A stretch of 64,000 nucleotides of DNA from Marinoscillum sp964351625 (GTDB lineage: Bacteria; Bacteroidota; Bacteroidia; Cytophagales; Cyclobacteriaceae): positions 62,001 through 126,000 of the forward strand of contig CAYGOV010000010.1 in the NCBI GenBank assembly GCA_964351625.1. Direction: 5' to 3'. Each line of letters starts with the position of its first letter. Position 1 is the stretch's first letter. The position numbers and the translations under genes are program-made. Shown here one piece after another: positions 60,069 through 64,000 of this stretch. The notes beneath the pieces are model-generated. The model was given only the letters and a program-made list of their open reading frames with translations. It was not told where the DNA came from and did not search any database.

Positions 60069-62440
60069 TGCAGCAGGTATCAGAGGAGGTATTGTGTCAC
60101 CACTGCGGTGAGCCTTGCGAGGATTTACTCAACTTTGATGGCCACTCTTTTTGTTGCTTTGGCTGTAGAGCCGTATATGAATTAATCACTACGGCTTCTC
60201 TCGACCAATACTATCAAAATGATCAACTCAAAGCAAAAAAAGTAGATGATAGACTAAAGAACGAGCGTAAGTATTCTTTCCTTGAATTGCCCGAAGTAGT
60301 CAGCAAGCTTTATCGCTTTGAAGATAAAGAGATAGCTATGGTAAGGCTTTATTTATCCGGTATTCACTGTAGTTCCTGTATCTATTTGCTAGAGCATCTT
60401 CCTAAGATCAATTCAGCAATCATTAGAGCTGAGGTAAACTTTGTCCGCAAGGAGATTTCACTGACGTTTCGTAAAGAAGAAATTAAGCTCAAAGAAGTAG
60501 TCATGCTACTTTCGTCTTTGGGATATCCTCCTGATATCAATCTTGACAGCTTGGATGAAACTAAAAAGAAAGTATCTAGATCGTCTATAGGTCTCAAAAT
60601 AGCCGTCGCAGGATTTTGCTTTGGCAACAGTATGCTGATCAGCCTGCCAGAATATCTCGATGTAGGTTTTCAATTGGAAGACTCCTTCAAGTCCCTCTTC
60701 GGATGGATCAATCTTGGACTTTCACTTCCTGTATTGCTATACTCAGCGAGGGATTATTTTAGTAATTCTTTCAAAGGCATCCAGTTTGGCTATCTCAATA
60801 TAGACATGCCAATTGCAATCGGTATAATTACATTGTTCGTACGAAGTGTCATTGAAATTCGAACGGGTATAGGGCCCGGCTACATGGATTCACTCACCGG
60901 CTTGGTGTTTTTCCTTTTGATAGGTAAATGGTATCAGGGGAAGAGCTATGCTGCGCTCGCTTTTGATCGAGACTATACGTCTTACTTTCCTATTTCGGCT
61001 ACACGCATCGCCAAAGATGGCTCAGCCTCTACAGTGATTATAAAGGATTTAAAAGCTGGAGATAGGATACAGCTACATAGCCAAGAACTCCTCCCAGCGG
61101 ATGGGGTGATATTAGGAGGTGTAGGTAGGCTTGATTATAGTTTTGTGACAGGAGAGGCAGAGCCAGTGGAGATAGCCATAGGTCAAAGGGTGTTTGCTGG
61201 TGGTAGACAAATAGGCGGTAGTCTGGATGTAGTCATTGAAAAAGCGGTAGATCATAGCGAGCTCACACAGCTGTGGAACAGTCAAAGCATCAAGAAGAGC
61301 GAGCCAACATATCGCAGCTTGATAGATCGCGTAAGTCAATACTTCACAATTGCTATTTTAATATTGGCATTTGCGAGTGCTGCTTATTGGTATGTTTACG
61401 ATCCTTCTAAAGTTTGGGAGACTATGACTGCTGTATTGATTGTGGCTTGTCCATGTGCACTGGCGCTGGCCATGCCTTTTGGGCTCGGCCATGGCATGCG
61501 CGTGATGGGAAGTTGGGGGCTTTATTTGAAAAATGCGGAGGTAATCGAGCGGTTGGCCAAAATCAAATCAATTGTCTTTGATAAGACGGGAACCCTTACC
61601 AAAAATAATCCTGAGCATGTGAGCTATGAAGGTTTACAGCTTTCAACAGAGGAGGAGCAAATCGTTAGATCCATATGTTCCAATTCTGCACACCCTTTAA
61701 GCAAACTAGTAGCAAATAGTTTGAATGATCAATTGCAAAAGCTACCACTCACTAATTTCGTTGAGCGTGTTGGGCAAGGTGTGGAGGCTACTGTGAATGG
61801 CTTAGATGTGAAGTTGGGATCGGTAGATTTTGTGGGTGCTAAAGCTGAAAAAATCACTGAATCGGCTGTTTATCTGAGAATAGCTGGGGAATACAAAGGC
61901 AGGTATACGGTGGCTTCTGAATACCGCGAACATGTTTTTGAAGAGTTGAGTCTATTAAAAAAAAGCCACCAGCTACATCTCCTTTCTGGTGACAATGAAG
62001 GTCAGCGTGGACGACTTGCTAACTATTTTGATTCACTTCATTTTGGGCAGCGCCCACAAGACAAACTCAACTATCTGCGTGAACTGAAAGGTGACACCTT
62101 GATGATAGGTGATGGCCTCAACGATGCAGGTGCGTTGAATGCTGCAACTGTTGGCTTAGCGGTATGTGAAGACATTCATCAGTTTAGCCCAGCTTGTGAT
62201 GGATTGCTTCAAGCAGATGCAGTTAGCAACATCAGTAAAACCCAACGATTCTCGAAATCAATCATGAGCATCATCGTAGTTGCTTTGATTATTTCACTGA
62301 CCTACAATGTAGTTGGACTGGCCTTCGCCATAACTGGTCACCTCACCCCAGTAGTTTCCGCTATCCTTATGCCGATTAGTTCCGTGTCCGTAGTTGGCTT
62401 TATTACACTTGCGGTGAATGTGGCGAGTAGGAGGGGTTAG
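60068..62440 (+). CDS. ccoI: Heavy-metal P1B-ATPase, CcoI/FixI-like copper transporter
   Basis: About 790 residues from ATG 60068. The N-terminus has a Cys-rich CHHCGEPCEDLLNFDGHSFCCFGC and a metal domain with GIHCSSCIYLLEHLP. There are about eight membrane helices, the CPC motif (VACPCALALAMPFG), phosphorylation DKTGTLT and hinge GDGLNDAG. The double N-terminal Cys region is typical of CcoI/FixI, which supplies copper to cbb3 cytochrome oxidase. uspA, hemN and the Crp-type regulator nearby support a role under low oxygen. The ccoNOP genes are not in this window. Confidence 0.92.
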   Translation: MQQVSEEVLCHHCGEPCEDLLNFDGHSFCCFGCRAVYELITTASLDQYYQNDQLKAKKVDDRLKNERKYSFLELPEVVSKLYRFEDKEIAMVRLYLSGIHCSSCIYLLEHLPKINSAIIRAEVNFVRKEISLTFRKEEIKLKEVVMLLSSLGYPPDINLDSLDETKKKVSRSSIGLKIAVAGFCFGNSMLISLPEYLDVGFQLEDSFKSLFGWINLGLSLPVLLYSARDYFSNSFKGIQFGYLNIDMPIAIGIITLFVRSVIEIRTGIGPGYMDSLTGLVFFLLIGKWYQGKSYAALAFDRDYTSYFPISATRIAKDGSASTVIIKDLKAGDRIQLHSQELLPADGVILGGVGRLDYSFVTGEAEPVEIAIGQRVFAGGRQIGGSLDVVIEKAVDHSELTQLWNSQSIKKSEPTYRSLIDRVSQYFTIAILILAFASAAYWYVYDPSKVWETMTAVLIVACPCALALAMPFGLGHGMRVMGSWGLYLKNAEVIERLAKIKSIVFDKTGTLTKNNPEHVSYEGLQLSTEEEQIVRSICSNSAHPLSKLVANSLNDQLQKLPLTNFVERVGQGVEATVNGLDVKLGSVDFVGAKAEKITESAVYLRIAGEYKGRYTVASEYREHVFEELSLLKKSHQLHLLSGDNEGQRGRLANYFDSLHFGQRPQDKLNYLRELKGDTLMIGDGLNDAGALNAATVGLAVCEDIHQFSPACDGLLQADAVSNISKTQRFSKSIMSIIVVALIISLTYNVVGLAFAITGHLTPVVSAILMPISSVSVVGFITLAVNVASRRG

Positions 62441-62453
62441 AAGTGTAAATCTT

Positions 62454-63041
62454 TTATTTGTTTTTCTTTTTGGAAGGTTTACAATCAAAGCAAAAATCTG
62501 AAAGCTCGTCTATTTGAGCTAATACTGCTTTGTGCTCTTTATTAAGAAGCTCTGCTTCTCTTCCAAGGTCAGTTGCTTTTAAAACTTTCGCACTTTCTGC
62601 ATTCATCTCCTCTTGCAATTCTTCAAAAATAGGTTTGAAGAAGTTGAAGTCTGAAAAGACTCCCTTTTTCTCATGTAGGCTACTCCTGAATCTTCGAGCG
62701 TAGAGCTCTGCCAAATCAAAATTGTACTGAGCAAAATTTACAAGTTGCTGTGCAATAGTGGTATCTGGAGCAATAATTACGGCTGCAATTCGATTGAATT
62801 CGGGCTTTACCACTGAGTTGAAACTTTTTGTTAGCATGAATTCAAAAGCACTCATTTGGTAGTTGAAATTGGTGCTTGTTCCACTAAACATTGTATAGGA
62901 ATTTAACTTTGGATCAATCTCAGTTTGAGGAGACTGAAAGTCGCTGAGTTGCAATTGAAAGTCATCTTTCCAATCAACAATTGATTGCCCATACCCAATG
63001 TAGAAATGAAGAAGAATTACGATAGTAAAAAATGTCTTCAT
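62454..63041 (-). CDS. Small exported protein, unknown function
   Basis: A 195-residue protein with a signal peptide (MKTFFTIVILLHFYIGYGQS). The rest is mainly helical and polar (AFEFMLTKSFNSVVKPEFNRIAAVIIAP, LAELYARRFRSSLHEKKG, LQEEMNAESAKVLKATDLGREAELLNKEH) and ends with two Cys (FCFDC) and a Lys-rich tail. I do not recognise the family. It is convergent with ccoI (14 bp) and is followed upstream by the SPFH-type gene in the same direction. Confidence 0.6.
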   Translation of the reverse strand: MKTFFTIVILLHFYIGYGQSIVDWKDDFQLQLSDFQSPQTEIDPKLNSYTMFSGTSTNFNYQMSAFEFMLTKSFNSVVKPEFNRIAAVIIAPDTTIAQQLVNFAQYNFDLAELYARRFRSSLHEKKGVFSDFNFFKPIFEELQEEMNAESAKVLKATDLGREAELLNKEHKAVLAQIDELSDFCFDCKPSKKKNK

Positions 63042-63175
63042 GATGCTTTTAGAAAAAAGTTGGGTGCAAATTAGTTAACAATTCTTGGGAACCTCCGAGT
63101 GATAAGTTTGATTCAATGATATTATTGAATCAAACTTCAACCTAAGCACGTCAATAGAAGGGCTAATTATGCTCG

Positions 63176-64000
63176 TTATTTCTTGCCTGTACCAGTACTT
63201 TGGAGCTGTTTGGCCATAGCTGCACCGATTAAGCTTTCCAGCGGTGTGCCTCCTTTTTCATTTCCACCGATGATCATTGTTTCAGGGAATTTGATTTTGG
63301 CTATCTCTGCAGCTATTCGGATGTCACGGTCGAGCTCCATTCTGAGTCTTACTTCTGGTGTGATACCAGCTGTAACTTTCTTGGAGATCTCATAGGCCTC
63401 AGCATCTGCTTGGACCTTCTTTTTCATTGCATGAAGTTTCTCTGTTTCTAGGGCAATGGCTGCTAGTTTTTTGTTGGTCTCTTCTTGCTTCAGTAAGGTT
63501 TCTATAGCTATCAATGCCTTCACTTGTTCCTTCTCTTGGGCAACACGCTCCGCCGCTTTGTCACGTTCTCCCTCAGCGATGATTCGCTGCTGAGCATCTT
63601 TAGCAGTTTCTACTTTTTGCTGCTCCAGCTGTCTTTTAGCAGATTCATCACGCTGTGCTTCAAGGCGTTGTTTGAAGGTTGCCTCGAGCTCTATATTGTC
63701 TACGATCACTTGAGATACGATAATGTTGTTTTCGCTCAACTCATGTTTGATCCTTTTTGGAAGGCCATTTTCGAGGATTTTTCTCACCTCATAAGAAGTT
63801 TTAATCTCCTTTATAGTTCTGTTTTCTCTTTGTATGTCAGAAAAAACCGTATCCCTTTTTTCAAGTTTTTGAACTGCGTATGCACCGTCTTTGAGTTGCT
63901 CCTCGTATGCCTGACGGAAACTCTGGGCTTCACCAGAAATGTAATCTTGTGCGGCAAACATGTAAGCCGTATTTACGAGTTGTTCTTTCACTGTAGGAAC
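63176..64000 (-). CDS. SPFH/prohibitin-like protein, C-terminal part (cut by window end)
   Basis: The minus-strand frame is open to the last base, so the N-terminus (membrane segment and SPFH core) is missing. What remains is the end of the SPFH domain (YEVRKILENGLPKRIKHELSENNIIVSQVIVDNIELEATFKQRLEA), then a long Lys/Glu/Ala-rich coiled coil (RQLEQQKVETAKDAQQRIIAEGERDKAAERVAQEKEQ) and a C-terminal segment GGTPLESLIGAAMAK. The VDNIELEATFKQRLEAQ step is typical of prohibitin-type proteins. It would form membrane rings. The start lies outside the window. Confidence 0.8.
   Translation of the reverse strand, partial: VPTVKEQLVNTAYMFAAQDYISGEAQSFRQAYEEQLKDGAYAVQKLEKRDTVFSDIQRENRTIKEIKTSYEVRKILENGLPKRIKHELSENNIIVSQVIVDNIELEATFKQRLEAQRDESAKRQLEQQKVETAKDAQQRIIAEGERDKAAERVAQEKEQVKALIAIETLLKQEETNKKLAAIALETEKLHAMKKKVQADAEAYEISKKVTAGITPEVRLRMELDRDIRIAAEIAKIKFPETMIIGGNEKGGTPLESLIGAAMAKQLQSTGTGKK

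Overview
The window reads as chromosome of a marine-type Bacteroidota bacterium, most likely Cytophagales. Support comes from type IX secretion (T9SS) C-terminal domains, TANNTTTG-like -7 promoter boxes, a hybrid two-component/AraC regulator, an IS4 element of Bacteroidota type, a TPR-CHAT protein and a small PID-CTERM-like protein. The genus is not determined. No rRNA, tRNA or CRISPR was seen.

Layout. (1) 1-4.6 kb: hexuronate catabolism (uxuA end, uxaC) followed by a TRAP transporter (dctP, dctQ, dctM), probably one operon. (2) 4.7-11.5 kb: a molybdenum-enzyme block. On the minus strand are a cytochrome c, a 2Fe-2S subunit and a Tat-exported molybdopterin subunit of the isoquinoline oxidoreductase family. 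On the plus strand are a one-domain ModE-like regulator, a near-perfect ModE-type palindrome, then a cysteine desulfurase, an XdhC-family protein, a MocA-like cytidylyltransferase and a moaD cut off after about 20 codons. (3) 11.4-17.4 kb: a worn region with an antisense fragment of a restriction gene, a complete 1403-bp IS4-family element, an AraC-type regulator, three small stress-type genes, an ice-binding lipoprotein and the wreck of a PfkB sugar kinase. (4) 17.4-24 kb: a DASS/SLC13 transporter and a dienelactone-hydrolase family protein that share a nearly identical leader, then argD-argC-argJ. (5) 24-38.5 kb: a hybrid sensor kinase divergent from a 3731-residue secreted adhesin-like protein and its 52-residue companion. 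(6) 38.9-54.4 kb: mixed housekeeping and small genes (a YdeI-CDGSH fusion, mscL, corA, an AlkD-like protein, VOC proteins), a frameshifted T9SS serine hydrolase, a 1409-residue TPR-CHAT protein, two YceI proteins, a barrel protein and a RhlE-like helicase. (7) 54.4-62.4 kb: a low-oxygen block of hemN, a T9SS protein, a PAS histidine kinase, a REC-cNMP-Crp fusion regulator, uspA and a CcoI-type P-type ATPase. (8) 62.4-64 kb: a secreted protein of unknown function and the end of an SPFH/prohibitin-like gene.

How parts may work together. The kinase and the REC-Crp fusion look like a condensed FixL-FixJ-FixK circuit. FNR-type palindromes lie in front of hemN and of uspA-ccoI, each 36.5 bp from the last base of a -7-like box. 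In the molybdenum block, the ModE palindrome sits directly against the putative promoter of the cofactor maturation operon. Several genes are broken (moaD, restriction fragment, sugar kinase, serine hydrolase), so this is also a record of recent gene loss. All family names come from motif recognition by eye; no database search was run.
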